From Oxobacter pfennigii (GTDB lineage Bacteria; Bacillota; Clostridia; Clostridiales; Oxobacteraceae): a stretch of 64,000 nt of DNA. The notes below the pieces were generated by a model. It saw only the letters and a list, made by a program, of their open reading frames with translations. It made no database searches and was not told the DNA's origin. Positions 16,921 to 25,612 of this stretch are shown one piece after another; position 1 is the first letter of the stretch, and each line of letters opens with the position of its first letter. The DNA is taken from positions 62,001 through 126,000 of the forward strand of contig NZ_LKET01000029.1 in the NCBI RefSeq assembly GCF_001317355.1, written 5' to 3'. The position numbers and the translations under genes were made by a program.

Positions 16921-17772
16921 ATGGAATTAAAAGCTTTTGCTAAAATAAATCTTTCAATTGATGTGCTGAAGAGGAGAGAGGATAACTATCATGAAGTCAG
17001 GATGATTATGCAGTCTATAGGACTTTATGATACTATCAATTTCGACTTAAGGGAAAAGGGTATAAAAATTTATTGTACAGACCCTAATGTGCCCTGTGAC
17101 GAAAGAAATATAGTATACAAGGTTCTTCAATTACTGAAGGAAAATTATAAAATTGAAAAGGGAATGGAGATAGACATACATAAAAGAATACCCGTTGCGG
17201 CGGGCTTGGCCGGCGGGAGCTGTGATGCCGCCTGTGCCATAATTGCAGCAAGTTCCCTGTGGGACTTAAAAATGACTTATGAGGATATGGTTGACATAGG
17301 AAGCAAGGTGGGAGCAGATGTACCTTTTTGCATTAAAGGGGGGACTGCTCTGGCAGAAGGCATCGGGGATAAACTGACCCAGCTGCCGTCCTTGGAAGGG
17401 ATTCATATCGTACTTGCCAAGCCTTTAATTGGAGTATCAACAAAAGAGGTATACCAGTCATTAAAGATTGATGAAATAGTTATAAGGCCTGATATAGACA
17501 GGCTTTTAAAGGCTGTACAGGAAAAAAACATAAGGTATATCGCTGACAATATGGTTAATGTTCTTGAAACAGTAACCATTAAAAAGCATCCTGTTATTGA
17601 AGAGATTAAAAGGATAATGGTAGAATTCAATGCCTTAGGAAGCTTGATGAGTGGAAGCGGGCCGACAGTTTTTGGTATTTTTGACACCCATGATGATGCA
17701 GAAAAATGTTATAACAGATTAAGGGATTATATAAAGGATGTATACATAGTTGAATCCGTAGGAGAGCTGTGA
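16921..17772 (+). CDS. ispE: 4-(cytidine 5'-diphospho)-2-C-methyl-D-erythritol kinase
   Basis: A GHMP-family kinase of the non-mevalonate (MEP) isoprenoid pathway that phosphorylates CDP-methylerythritol. The protein is 283 residues. The N-terminal FAKINLSIDVLKRREDNYHEV, the ATP loop PVAAGLAGGSCDAA (about 91-104) and the C-terminal SLMSGSGPTVFGIF are complete. The start ATG follows GGGTGTGG. A nucleotidyltransferase follows six bases later, suggesting cotranscription. Confidence 0.93.
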   Translation: MELKAFAKINLSIDVLKRREDNYHEVRMIMQSIGLYDTINFDLREKGIKIYCTDPNVPCDERNIVYKVLQLLKENYKIEKGMEIDIHKRIPVAAGLAGGSCDAACAIIAASSLWDLKMTYEDMVDIGSKVGADVPFCIKGGTALAEGIGDKLTQLPSLEGIHIVLAKPLIGVSTKEVYQSLKIDEIVIRPDIDRLLKAVQEKNIRYIADNMVNVLETVTIKKHPVIEEIKRIMVEFNALGSLMSGSGPTVFGIFDTHDDAEKCYNRLRDYIKDVYIVESVGEL

Positions 17773-17778
17773 AGAAAA

Positions 17779-18513
17779 ATGATTAATGCAATAATCCTTG
17801 CCGGAGGCCATAAAGGGCTTGGAGCAGGAGATAATAAAAACAAGGCCTTGATTAAAATCAAGGAAAGATACATGATTGATTATGTAATTGACTCTTTAAA
17901 ATCCTCCCCTTATGTGGATAAAGTAGTCATTGTAGGTATGCCTGAAATGAGGGAGATTTTTAAGGGCCGGGTTCATGAAATTCTCAATAGTGAAGGCAAT
18001 ATTATAGATAATGTAAAAAAAGGACAGGAATATTTAAGTTCCGATAAGCATCTTTTATTATGCACCTGTGACATACCCATGGTTACTAAAGAGTCAATTG
18101 AGGATTTTATAAACCGCTGCGTGAAGACAAAGGCCGATATAGGCTATCCTATCATTGAAAAATCTTTAAATGAAAAAAAGTATCCCGATGCTTACAGAAC
18201 CTATGTAAAATTGAAGGATGGCACCTATACAGGAGGCAATATAATATACGCAAATCCTGAAGCTTTAAAAAAGTGCTATCCCATAGCACAGAAGCTCTTT
18301 GACAGCAGGAAAAACCCAATGAAAATGGGTAAGTATCTTGGATTTGGCATTTTGGCAAGGCTCATATTGGGAAATCTAAAAATAGAAACTGTTGAAAAAA
18401 GAGCTCAGAAAATTTGCGGGATAAATGCAAAAGCCATAATAAGTCCATATCCTGAGATAGGAAATGATGTGGATAAGACAGAAGATGTGGATTTTGTTAA
18501 TAAGTATATGTAA
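17779..18513 (+). CDS. MobA/IspD-like nucleotidyltransferase of unknown substrate
   Basis: A 244-residue NTP-transferase (GT-A fold) protein. The N-terminal nucleotide-binding segment reads ILAGGHKGLGAGDNKNKALIKI, and LLCTCDIPMV carries the metal-binding aspartate region. It starts six bases after ispE. IspD and IspE are consecutive steps of the MEP pathway, so a divergent IspD role is tempting, but the IspD signature (AAGxGxRMG, PKQ) is absent and a MobA-like enzyme is at least as likely. I would annotate only the fold. Confidence 0.75.
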   Translation: MINAIILAGGHKGLGAGDNKNKALIKIKERYMIDYVIDSLKSSPYVDKVVIVGMPEMREIFKGRVHEILNSEGNIIDNVKKGQEYLSSDKHLLLCTCDIPMVTKESIEDFINRCVKTKADIGYPIIEKSLNEKKYPDAYRTYVKLKDGTYTGGNIIYANPEALKKCYPIAQKLFDSRKNPMKMGKYLGFGILARLILGNLKIETVEKRAQKICGINAKAIISPYPEIGNDVDKTEDVDFVNKYM

Positions 18514-18531
18514 GTTAGGTGGATTATTTAA

Positions 18532-18768
18532 GAAATCCATAGGCCGTAAGCAAATAGACTAATATGTCTAGCCATTTGGACTATTACGAAGCTAACATTT
18601 ATGAAAAGAATTAGAACTTCACGGTGAAATTGAGGAAGAGCCGCATCAATGTTTGAGCGATAGCGAGTTTTGATGCGGCCCGAAATGAATCGATGAAGTT
18701 CTTATTCTTGTAAGCAGTTAGCGAAGTATAGTCCAAATGACTGACCATTGTTTATGCCTATGGATTTC
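18532..18768. mobile_element. Long-palindrome element, family C
   Basis: A 237-bp element with perfect 13-bp inverted ends (GAAATCCATAGGC and complement). Arms pair along nearly their whole length: CATTTGGACTAT, GCTAAC, AGAACTTCA and GCCGCATCA all have partners, and the tip is a GCCGCATCA/TGATGCGGC hairpin. Its right end supplies the last codons and TAG stop of the amine oxidase gene. No other copy was noticed in the window. Confidence 0.7.
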
Positions 18769-20482
18769 GCTGGTTAATGCGTTTTGCAATTTCATTGGCG
18801 GCCAGCATGCCTGTCTTAAGAGAGCCCTGCTGCCAGGCATGTTTTTGTGAAATATGCTCTCCGGCGAAAAAGACTCTGTCATTTATCTCAGGCAGGGTTA
18901 CGACATAGGAGAAAAGCAATTTATCCTGAGGCTTGGTCGTGCAGGCGCCGCCCCATATATATTGGACTTTGGACCAAAGAATAGAGCTGGAAGCTATCAT
19001 CTTCTTGTCAATATATCCAAAGGGGAGTCCGTGTATTTTCTCTATATATTTTTTAACATCATATACCCTTAAATCAATATGCTCATTTCCCAAGCGCACC
19101 GAGTCCTGCCCCCAATTATAGCTTGCATAAAGAACTCCTGGATCCTGAGGCGAGGAATTAGGACGCATGGTCCATCCATTCACTATTCCGGGGATAGGCA
19201 TTGCATGATCAGAAGGATAATATACCGTTATGTTTGGAAGATCAGTTAAACTTCTGCCTCCCACTATCCTGGTATATGGGTCCCCTGCTTCCCAGAACCT
19301 GTCCTTTAAAAACAGCAGCGTTTTTTGAGAATCTTCATAGTTAAGCTCTGATATAGCCTGCTGTTTAGGAACACTGAATAAAGGCTTCGCCATCACCCTT
19401 CTTAGGCTAGAAAAGGGTATGGCGCACACGATGTAATCAAACCTTTCAAAAGTTATTTCGAAGGTGTTGGTATCCCTGCATTCCAATATAATACCCTTAT
19501 TATCCGGTGATAGATAAATACCGTCTACAGACCATTCCATTCTGAAAATTACCTGTCCTAAATCATGGGAGTCAATATGAGCATATCCATACCCGTTTTT
19601 GCTGCTTAAAGAATTATAAAAAGCAAGTGGAAGATTAATCATTCCTCCGTTTATATAATAGGTAAATGCCAGATCCTCAGTGTAGGCTTCCTGGAATATT
19701 TCTGTCAGGCTTATCTTTAAAAAGGCATTTTCAAAAGCCGATAAAAAACCTATCATGGAAATGGCATCCTGACTTAAGCCCGCATTTTCATAAGCCGACC
19801 TTAAATCCAGCTTATCGATATTTTGAATGGCCTGTGAGTATACCGGCTTTATTTCAATGAGCTCTTTTCTTATCTGAGGGGGCAGAGAGTAAAAATATTT
19901 GTTAAACATTCTGCCTGATAAATCCTGCCAGGGTGTGTTTCTCTCATCACGTGAGAGATTATATTTAGGATAAATGTTTTGCTGTACGCTTATTCCTCCG
20001 GGGTCGTTTATGGCATAAGAATCCCTTAAATAGAAAAGTCCGTTAATATTTTTATTTACAAAGGGCCGGGTTTTAAGGTTGAATTTATTGATATAATGCC
20101 ATGTGGTTTCATGGGATACAGGGATGCGCATAGCCCCTAATTCACCAAAATATTTTCTTTCATTGTCAAAATAATTGGTGTATATTCTTCCGCCTATTCT
20201 GTTGCTGGCTTCAAATATAGTAATATCACAGCCAATTTTCTTAAGTTCATATGCAGCGCTTAAGCCTGCCTCGCCGGCGCCCATAACAGCAATTTTTATA
20301 TTTTTACCGGATTTTTTAGGAGCTATTGAAGTTATGTCAGGCGGCGGTCTCAAAATATCCAGTATATAATCAAAGTCTTCTCTTCTGTCATTCAATAAAA
20401 GGGCATATCTTAACATTGCATATCTCTGTTCATCGGTAGGATCATCGGCCTGGTAAGGCATCAAGGGATCATATTTAGGCAT
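18758..20482 (-). CDS. Flavin-containing amine oxidase family protein
   Basis: A 574-residue FAD-dependent oxidoreductase of the monoamine/L-amino-acid oxidase superfamily. The dinucleotide-binding motif IAVMGAGEAGLSAAYELKKIG starts at about 64, followed by FEASNRIGGRIYT. The C-terminal FAD-binding part is VFFAGEHISQKHAWQQGSLKTG. Residues 1-60 are an N-terminal extension without a signal peptide. The substrate (an amine or amino acid) cannot be told. The last few residues (NP and stop) lie inside the inverted end of a palindromic element, so the original C-terminus may have been altered. It is divergent from the ger operon. Confidence 0.82.
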   Translation of the reverse strand: MPKYDPLMPYQADDPTDEQRYAMLRYALLLNDRREDFDYILDILRPPPDITSIAPKKSGKNIKIAVMGAGEAGLSAAYELKKIGCDITIFEASNRIGGRIYTNYFDNERKYFGELGAMRIPVSHETTWHYINKFNLKTRPFVNKNINGLFYLRDSYAINDPGGISVQQNIYPKYNLSRDERNTPWQDLSGRMFNKYFYSLPPQIRKELIEIKPVYSQAIQNIDKLDLRSAYENAGLSQDAISMIGFLSAFENAFLKISLTEIFQEAYTEDLAFTYYINGGMINLPLAFYNSLSSKNGYGYAHIDSHDLGQVIFRMEWSVDGIYLSPDNKGIILECRDTNTFEITFERFDYIVCAIPFSSLRRVMAKPLFSVPKQQAISELNYEDSQKTLLFLKDRFWEAGDPYTRIVGGRSLTDLPNITVYYPSDHAMPIPGIVNGWTMRPNSSPQDPGVLYASYNWGQDSVRLGNEHIDLRVYDVKKYIEKIHGLPFGYIDKKMIASSSILWSKVQYIWGGACTTKPQDKLLFSYVVTLPEINDRVFFAGEHISQKHAWQQGSLKTGMLAANEIAKRINQRNP

Positions 20483-20600
20483 GACTATTTCTCCGGAAAA
20501 GATATCAATAATACATATGCGGGATTGACAGTATATATTTCCTCCAATTATGAATAATAACTATAACCGGTATAAATATAAAGAATGGGCAGGTGAATTT

Positions 20601-20816
20601 ATGTATAGCGTATGGAAATTTATCGGGGAGACATACAGCGGCTATGTGTTTATTTTGATTGCTGTTTCCTCTTTTGTTTTGATATTTATGGACAGAAGGC
20701 AGCTAATTATGAGCGGCCTTTTTAGAGAAGCCCGATTTTCACTTTTTATGGGTACTTTTAACATAATTATAGGTATCATTTTATTTCTTGCTTCCCGCTT
20801 TGCCCCTATAAGATAA
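20601..20816 (+). CDS. CLC_0170-type small membrane protein
   Basis: A 71-residue protein with two hydrophobic segments (about 11-28 and 44-63). It resembles the small CLC_0170 family found just before gerA-type operons in clostridia; its function is unknown. I chose the ATG at 20601 after CAGGTGAA; an in-frame ATG 17 codons earlier lacks a ribosome site. It ends 18 bases before the GerA-type gene, so it is likely the first gene of the germination operon. Confidence 0.68.
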   Translation: MYSVWKFIGETYSGYVFILIAVSSFVLIFMDRRQLIMSGLFREARFSLFMGTFNIIIGIILFLASRFAPIR

Positions 20817-20834
20817 GACAAAGGAGGTTACTTT

Positions 20835-22439
20835 ATGGGTATCTTTGATAATATAATGAAAAAATTTAATGGAGAGGATACTAAAAAAAGCAAGGAAAGG
20901 GATGAAAAGGCAGCCATTCCCAAAGATGTTGAAAAGTCAGTGAAAGCTTTAAAAGAAATATTCATGGACTGCGATGATATAGTGTACAGGGAATTCAGTG
21001 TGGGAGAAGAGCAGGAATTTAAAATGGCTCTTATATGCATTGACGGTCTTTCGGATAAAATGCTTATCAATGATTTTATATTGGAAGAGCTCATGCATGC
21101 CGCCCGGGATACCAAGCCAAATGGAGAAAGCGTTAAATCCCGTCTCTTTGAATTGACTAAAAGGGGTACTTTAGCCGTTACCGAGCTTAAGGAAACCGAT
21201 GATTTAAATGAAGCGATAACTTCAATACTATCAGCAGACACTGTTCTTTTTGTTGACGGCTACGATAAGGCTATAATAATCGGGACTAAGATGTGGCCGG
21301 CAAGAAATACCTCCGAACCTAAGGCAGAAGGCGTAGTGAGAGGCCCTTCCGACGGTTTTGTGGAGACCATGAGATTTAATACTGCACTGGTGAGAAGGCG
21401 CATAAGGGATCCCAGGTTTAAAATAAAGCAAAAAAGGGTGGGAGTACGGTCTAAAACAGATATTGCAGTGCTTTATATAGATGACATAGTCAATAAGGAT
21501 GTTTTAAAAAGGGTGTTTGACAGATTAAACGATATAGATATCGATGGTATATTAGAGAGCGGTTACATAGAGCAGCTGATAGAAGACAATGTTTTTTCTC
21601 CTTTCCCTCAGGTTCAGGCCACAGAGCGCCCGGATACCGTGGCAGCAGCCATACTTGAAGGGAGAATAGGCATAATTGTGGATAATTCCCCCTTTGTTTT
21701 GATTGTACCGGCCACATTATCCAACCTTTTTATATCTATTGAGGATTATTATCAAAGATGGCTGGTTTCTTCCCTTGTAAGAGGGATAAGACTGGCGGCG
21801 GGAATAATGTCTTTTACATTACCTTCATTGTATATTGCCATAACTTCTTATCAGCCGGATATAATACCCACTAGGTTTGCCCTGGCAATTGCAGGCTCCA
21901 GGGAGGGGGTGCCTTTTCCGGCATTTATTGAAGCTTTTTTGATGGAGATTACACTGGAACTTTTAAGAGAGGCAGGAGTGAGGCTTCCTGATCCTTTAGG
22001 CGCCACCATAGGTATAGTAGGCGGTATTGTAATAGGCCAGGCGGCAGTAACTGCTAAAATCGTAAGTCCTATCATGGTCATTATAGTTTCCTTAACAACA
22101 ATTTCCTCCTTTATAATACCAAATTATGGCGTAACCACAGGTTTCAGGATATTGAAATTCGGACTCATGATATTTGCATCGGTACTTGGGCTATATGGGA
22201 TAATGCTGGGAATCATTCTTTTGCTTATTCATCTTGTGAATTTAAAAAGCTTCGGGGTGCCTTACCTGGCACCTTTCGTATCTTCAAAAGCCAGGGATTT
22301 CAAGGATTCTGTCGTCAGATTTCCCATAAGCACTTTTATTTACAGGCCGGAATATTTGCATGTTAACAATAAAAAGAGGATGAAAAAAATGAGTCTTAGA
22401 AACAAATATGATTATTCTTCGGGAAGAAATGAGGAGTAG
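20835..22439 (+). CDS. Spore germination protein, GerA family (A subunit)
   Basis: A 534-residue A subunit of a Ger-type germinant receptor in the spore inner membrane. The N-terminal cytoplasmic region is about 250 residues (with ADTVLFVDGYDKAIIIGTK). The conserved core includes RGPSDGFVETMRFNTALVRRRI and ERPDTVAAAILEGRIGIIVDNSPF. Then come about five membrane helices (330-470) with GVPFPAFIEAFLME. A basic tail ends the chain. AAGGAGG precedes the ATG. B and C subunits follow directly, so this is a complete receptor operon; the germinant is unknown. Confidence 0.93.
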   Translation: MGIFDNIMKKFNGEDTKKSKERDEKAAIPKDVEKSVKALKEIFMDCDDIVYREFSVGEEQEFKMALICIDGLSDKMLINDFILEELMHAARDTKPNGESVKSRLFELTKRGTLAVTELKETDDLNEAITSILSADTVLFVDGYDKAIIIGTKMWPARNTSEPKAEGVVRGPSDGFVETMRFNTALVRRRIRDPRFKIKQKRVGVRSKTDIAVLYIDDIVNKDVLKRVFDRLNDIDIDGILESGYIEQLIEDNVFSPFPQVQATERPDTVAAAILEGRIGIIVDNSPFVLIVPATLSNLFISIEDYYQRWLVSSLVRGIRLAAGIMSFTLPSLYIAITSYQPDIIPTRFALAIAGSREGVPFPAFIEAFLMEITLELLREAGVRLPDPLGATIGIVGGIVIGQAAVTAKIVSPIMVIIVSLTTISSFIIPNYGVTTGFRILKFGLMIFASVLGLYGIMLGIILLLIHLVNLKSFGVPYLAPFVSSKARDFKDSVVRFPISTFIYRPEYLHVNNKKRMKKMSLRNKYDYSSGRNEE

Positions 22440-22454
22440 AGAGGATGTGGAAAA

Positions 22455-23555
22455 ATGATTGATAACGATAAAATATCCAACACGCAGCTCTCCATGTTTC
22501 TTATATTGACTATGATAGGCATAGGTATATTCTCACTGCCCAGACTTGTTGCCGATACCACCCAAAACGACGGATGGGTAACCACAATACTCGGAGGATT
22601 GTTGGGGCTTATTGATTTTTATATAATATGCCGCCTTATAAAAAAATATCCTCAAGATACATTGGTCGAAATTATATTTAAACTCATGGGGAAGTTTTTT
22701 GGCATTCCTGTTTTGCTAATATTTGCGGTGTATTTCATAGATAGTATTGCCGGAATGCTGCGGATATTCGGTGAAGTGGTAAAAATGACTCTGCTCATTC
22801 GAACACCAATTGAGGTAATACTGATATCAATGATACTGCTGGCGTTGATGCTGGCCCGATGTGGAATTGAAGCAATTGTAAGGTTTGATGAGGTAGTTTT
22901 TTTAATACTTTTCAGCATGATATTTTTAGGAGTATTGATTGCAATTCCTCAGGCAGACTTCAGTAATCTAAGGCCTTTTTTTAGAACAGATATTAAAAAT
23001 TTTGCATTAGGCACCTATGGAACGGTGTACAGTTATTCTGGGTTTGAACTTGTACTTTTTTTGGGGCCCTTTATCAATAAGCCTCAAAAGGCGTTCCGCT
23101 CAGGGATTGCAGCTTTTGCTGTTGTAATATTGACTTATTTATCAGCTGTGGTACTTTCCTTCGGATATTTCGGCAGGGCGGAGGTAACGCAGCTCATATG
23201 GCCAACATTATCTCTGATAAGGTCCATAGAAGTGCAGGGCTCCTTTGTTGAAAGACTGGAGGGCATAGTAATGACTCAGTGGATACTTTTTGCTTTTACC
23301 AGTATTATCGCATACATATATGCTCTTTCCATATTAACTTCAAAGATTTTTAAAAACAAGGAATTTAAGCATTTTGCCTCTTTTTTTATACCTGTTGTTT
23401 ATATTATAGCTATGATTCCCGATAACGTACCTGCCGTATATAAATTCTTAAATATGACTATTATTTATGTGGGAACTCCGGCTCTTTTCGTATTTCCTGT
23501 TATTTTGCTTGTCTTGTCACATGTAAGGAAAAAAGGGGTGCAAAATAATGGCTAA
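22455..23555 (+). CDS. Endospore germination permease, GerB family (B subunit)
   Basis: A 366-residue integral membrane protein of the APC-like GerAB family with about ten transmembrane helices. These receptor subunits bind or pass the small-molecule germinant. Typical segments are ISNTQLSMFLILTMIGIGIFSLPR at the start and WPTLSLIRSIEVQGSFVERLEG in the middle. It lies 15 bases after the A subunit and overlaps the C subunit by eight bases. Confidence 0.92.
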   Translation: MIDNDKISNTQLSMFLILTMIGIGIFSLPRLVADTTQNDGWVTTILGGLLGLIDFYIICRLIKKYPQDTLVEIIFKLMGKFFGIPVLLIFAVYFIDSIAGMLRIFGEVVKMTLLIRTPIEVILISMILLALMLARCGIEAIVRFDEVVFLILFSMIFLGVLIAIPQADFSNLRPFFRTDIKNFALGTYGTVYSYSGFELVLFLGPFINKPQKAFRSGIAAFAVVILTYLSAVVLSFGYFGRAEVTQLIWPTLSLIRSIEVQGSFVERLEGIVMTQWILFAFTSIIAYIYALSILTSKIFKNKEFKHFASFFIPVVYIIAMIPDNVPAVYKFLNMTIIYVGTPALFVFPVILLVLSHVRKKGVQNNG

Positions 23556-24735
23556 AAGGGTAACAGCTTTAATTCTGGCAATTGTCTTTTCTGCGATAAC
23601 GCTGTCCGGTTGCTGGGACAAGGTTGAGATAGATCAGAGAGCTTTTATTGGCGTTATTATGATTGATATGGCGCCCTCAGATTACCAGGAGGAAATGGCT
23701 GAGGATGTTGAAGGGATTCCCGGTATCGAAAAACAGGAGGGGGAGATGATTAAAGTTACATATATCTTTCCCGATGCAAGAATATTAGGAGAAGGAGGCG
23801 GCGGGGGAGATGAAAAAGGGTTTGTCACCTTGTCAAGCATTGCCCCCAGCATAGCCAAGACCAATGGATATGTTGACTCCCGTTTAAGCCGCAGCCTTTA
23901 TTACGGTCATACACAGGTAATTATATTCGGAGAAGAATTTTTAAAACACAGCGATAAATTAAAAGAGGTCATGGATTTCTTTAATAGAAGCCCAAGGTTT
24001 AACAGAACAGCAAGGGTTTTAGTGGCAGAGGGTGAAGCGTCTAAAGTTGCTGAAACCATACCTAAAGGTGAAAAGCTCATGTTCAGATACATAAGAGACA
24101 TACTTCAAAATGAAGTAACTAACGGCAGGCTCGTAGAAGTAAATTTCAACCAGTTTGTATCAAGTATGCGCCAAGATGGCAACACTGTCATACCCAGAAT
24201 AATTCCCAAAAAGGATGAAGTAAAAATATCAGGTTTGGGAGTCATGAGAGACTACAAGCTTCAGGGCTTCCTTTCTGAATACGATACTTTGTATTTTAAT
24301 ACTTTGTATGGAAAGCGCCGGGGAGGCAGAGAATATATAAACCTTAATAATATTTCCGCCACGTTTAATACAAATAATACAGTTAAAAAGATGAGGCTTT
24401 TAAACAGTGATATCAACAATCTGGAGGTGGGTATCAATGTTGTAATCGAAGGGTCTATTGCAGATAAGGGCTTTGAAAATGAAATATTCGATGCTGAGAT
24501 TATAAACAGATTGGAGAAGGAGTATGATAAATCATCTGTTGAAAGCTGCAATTTTGTAATAAAAAAACTTCAGCAGCAATTAAAGGCAGATGCCTTGAAA
24601 ATAGGCGATTATCTATATAAATATCATCCGGATATATGGCAGGAGATCCAGGGCAAATGGGAGGAAGTATACCCTAAAATAAAGATAACCCCCATTATTA
24701 ATCACAAGATCAGAAGAACGGGAGAAGTAAAATAA
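23548..24735 (+). CDS. Ger(x)C-family spore germination lipoprotein (C subunit)
   Basis: A 395-residue C subunit of the germinant receptor. The signal peptide ends in lipobox LSGC (C22) and is followed by WDKVEIDQRAFIG, the family's hallmark. The GerAC C-terminal domain covers about 215-390. It would be lipidated and anchored on the outer face of the spore inner membrane. It starts inside the end of the B subunit gene (eight-base overlap), indicating translational coupling. Confidence 0.92.
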   Translation: MAKRVTALILAIVFSAITLSGCWDKVEIDQRAFIGVIMIDMAPSDYQEEMAEDVEGIPGIEKQEGEMIKVTYIFPDARILGEGGGGGDEKGFVTLSSIAPSIAKTNGYVDSRLSRSLYYGHTQVIIFGEEFLKHSDKLKEVMDFFNRSPRFNRTARVLVAEGEASKVAETIPKGEKLMFRYIRDILQNEVTNGRLVEVNFNQFVSSMRQDGNTVIPRIIPKKDEVKISGLGVMRDYKLQGFLSEYDTLYFNTLYGKRRGGREYINLNNISATFNTNNTVKKMRLLNSDINNLEVGINVVIEGSIADKGFENEIFDAEIINRLEKEYDKSSVESCNFVIKKLQQQLKADALKIGDYLYKYHPDIWQEIQGKWEEVYPKIKITPIINHKIRRTGEVK

Positions 24736-24738
24736 AGT

Positions 24739-24768
24739 GGATAATATGGAAAATTTATGGGAATACTT
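24739..24768 (+). promoter_or_regulatory. Candidate sigma-F promoter of spoIIR
   Basis: GGATA, 15 bases, GGGAATACTT. The second element fits the sigma-F -10 (GGnrAnAnTw) at every fixed position and the spacing is exact; the -35 has one mismatch to GYWTA. spoIIR is transcribed by sigma-F in the forespore of B. subtilis (established), so the site is where biology predicts. Confidence 0.55.
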
Positions 24769-24857
24769 AAAAAGAAAAGGTACAAAGAGGGGCCCATATT
24801 ACATCATCTGTTTTATATTACTTAAATTAAGGGTCCTGAAATTAAGGGGGAAATATT

Positions 24858-25577
24858 TTGAACAGGAGATTTTTGGCTAGGCTGGTTTTTGTATTGTGCA
24901 TTCTGCTGCTGCTTTGCGGATGTCAATCAAAAACAGGAAATATACAGGAAAAATTAATAAGATTTCATTGTATCGCCAACAGCGATTCAAAAGAAGACCA
25001 GGAATTAAAGCTCAAGGTAAGGGACAGCGTTTTAAGGGAAATAGGTCCAAAGCTTGAGAAGTCCCAGAGCAAGGAGCAATCAAAGAAAATAATTGAGGAA
25101 AACCTGGAAACGATAGAAAAGGCAGCATATGAGGTTTTAGCGGATGAGCATAAGGAGTATGCTGTATCTGTTACCTTGGATAAATCAGTCTTTCCGGCCA
25201 AAATGTATAGTGATATAGTACTGCCGGCAGGAGAATACGATGCTTTAAAAGTGATTATCGGAGAAGGTCAGGGAAAAAACTGGTGGTGCGTAATGTTTCC
25301 TCCGCTGTGTTTTATAGATATAACCCGCGGAATAACCTCTGATGATTCTGAAAATCAATTAAAGACCGTATTAAAGAATGAAGAATATGATGAAATAGCA
25401 AAAAAAGATGCTCCATCTCCGGATAACTCAAAAAAAGCGGAAGATAATAAGGAGACCAAAATAACTAATAAAATATCAAAAACTCAGGATAATAAATCCA
25501 AAGGATTTATAATAAAATTTAAGGCTTGGGAGTTTGCCCAATCCTTATTTCAAAAATTTCAAAGTGCATTTAAATAG
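24858..25577 (+). CDS. spoIIR: Stage II sporulation protein R
   Basis: The forespore-made signalling protein that triggers SpoIIGA to process pro-sigma-E in the mother cell. It is 239 residues. An N-terminal hydrophobic export signal ends in LLLLCGC, which also fits a lipobox (C22). The conserved core is IRFHCIANSDSKEDQELKLK, LPAGEYDALKVIIGEGQGKN and WWCVMFPPLCF. The C-terminal third is charged, low-complexity and variable. It starts at TTG after AAGGGGGAAA. It follows the ger operon but has its own likely sigma-F promoter. Confidence 0.92.
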   Translation: MNRRFLARLVFVLCILLLLCGCQSKTGNIQEKLIRFHCIANSDSKEDQELKLKVRDSVLREIGPKLEKSQSKEQSKKIIEENLETIEKAAYEVLADEHKEYAVSVTLDKSVFPAKMYSDIVLPAGEYDALKVIIGEGQGKNWWCVMFPPLCFIDITRGITSDDSENQLKTVLKNEEYDEIAKKDAPSPDNSKKAEDNKETKITNKISKTQDNKSKGFIIKFKAWEFAQSLFQKFQSAFK

Positions 25578-25600
25578 AGGCAGATGTTCTGCCTCTTTAA
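25576..25600. terminator. Terminator between convergent genes
   Basis: AGAGGCAG-ATGTT-CTGCCTCT followed by TTAAATTTT on the plus strand; the A-rich left side could also serve the minus-strand gene. Confidence 0.7.
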
Positions 25601-25612
25601 ATTTTCCTTATA

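Noticed and set aside
24737-24880. A 47-codon frame (GTG start, hydrophobic stretch) between the GerC-type gene and spoIIR
   Set aside because: It has no good ribosome site, overlaps the start of spoIIR and contains the likely sigma-F promoter of spoIIR, so it is best read as leader sequence.
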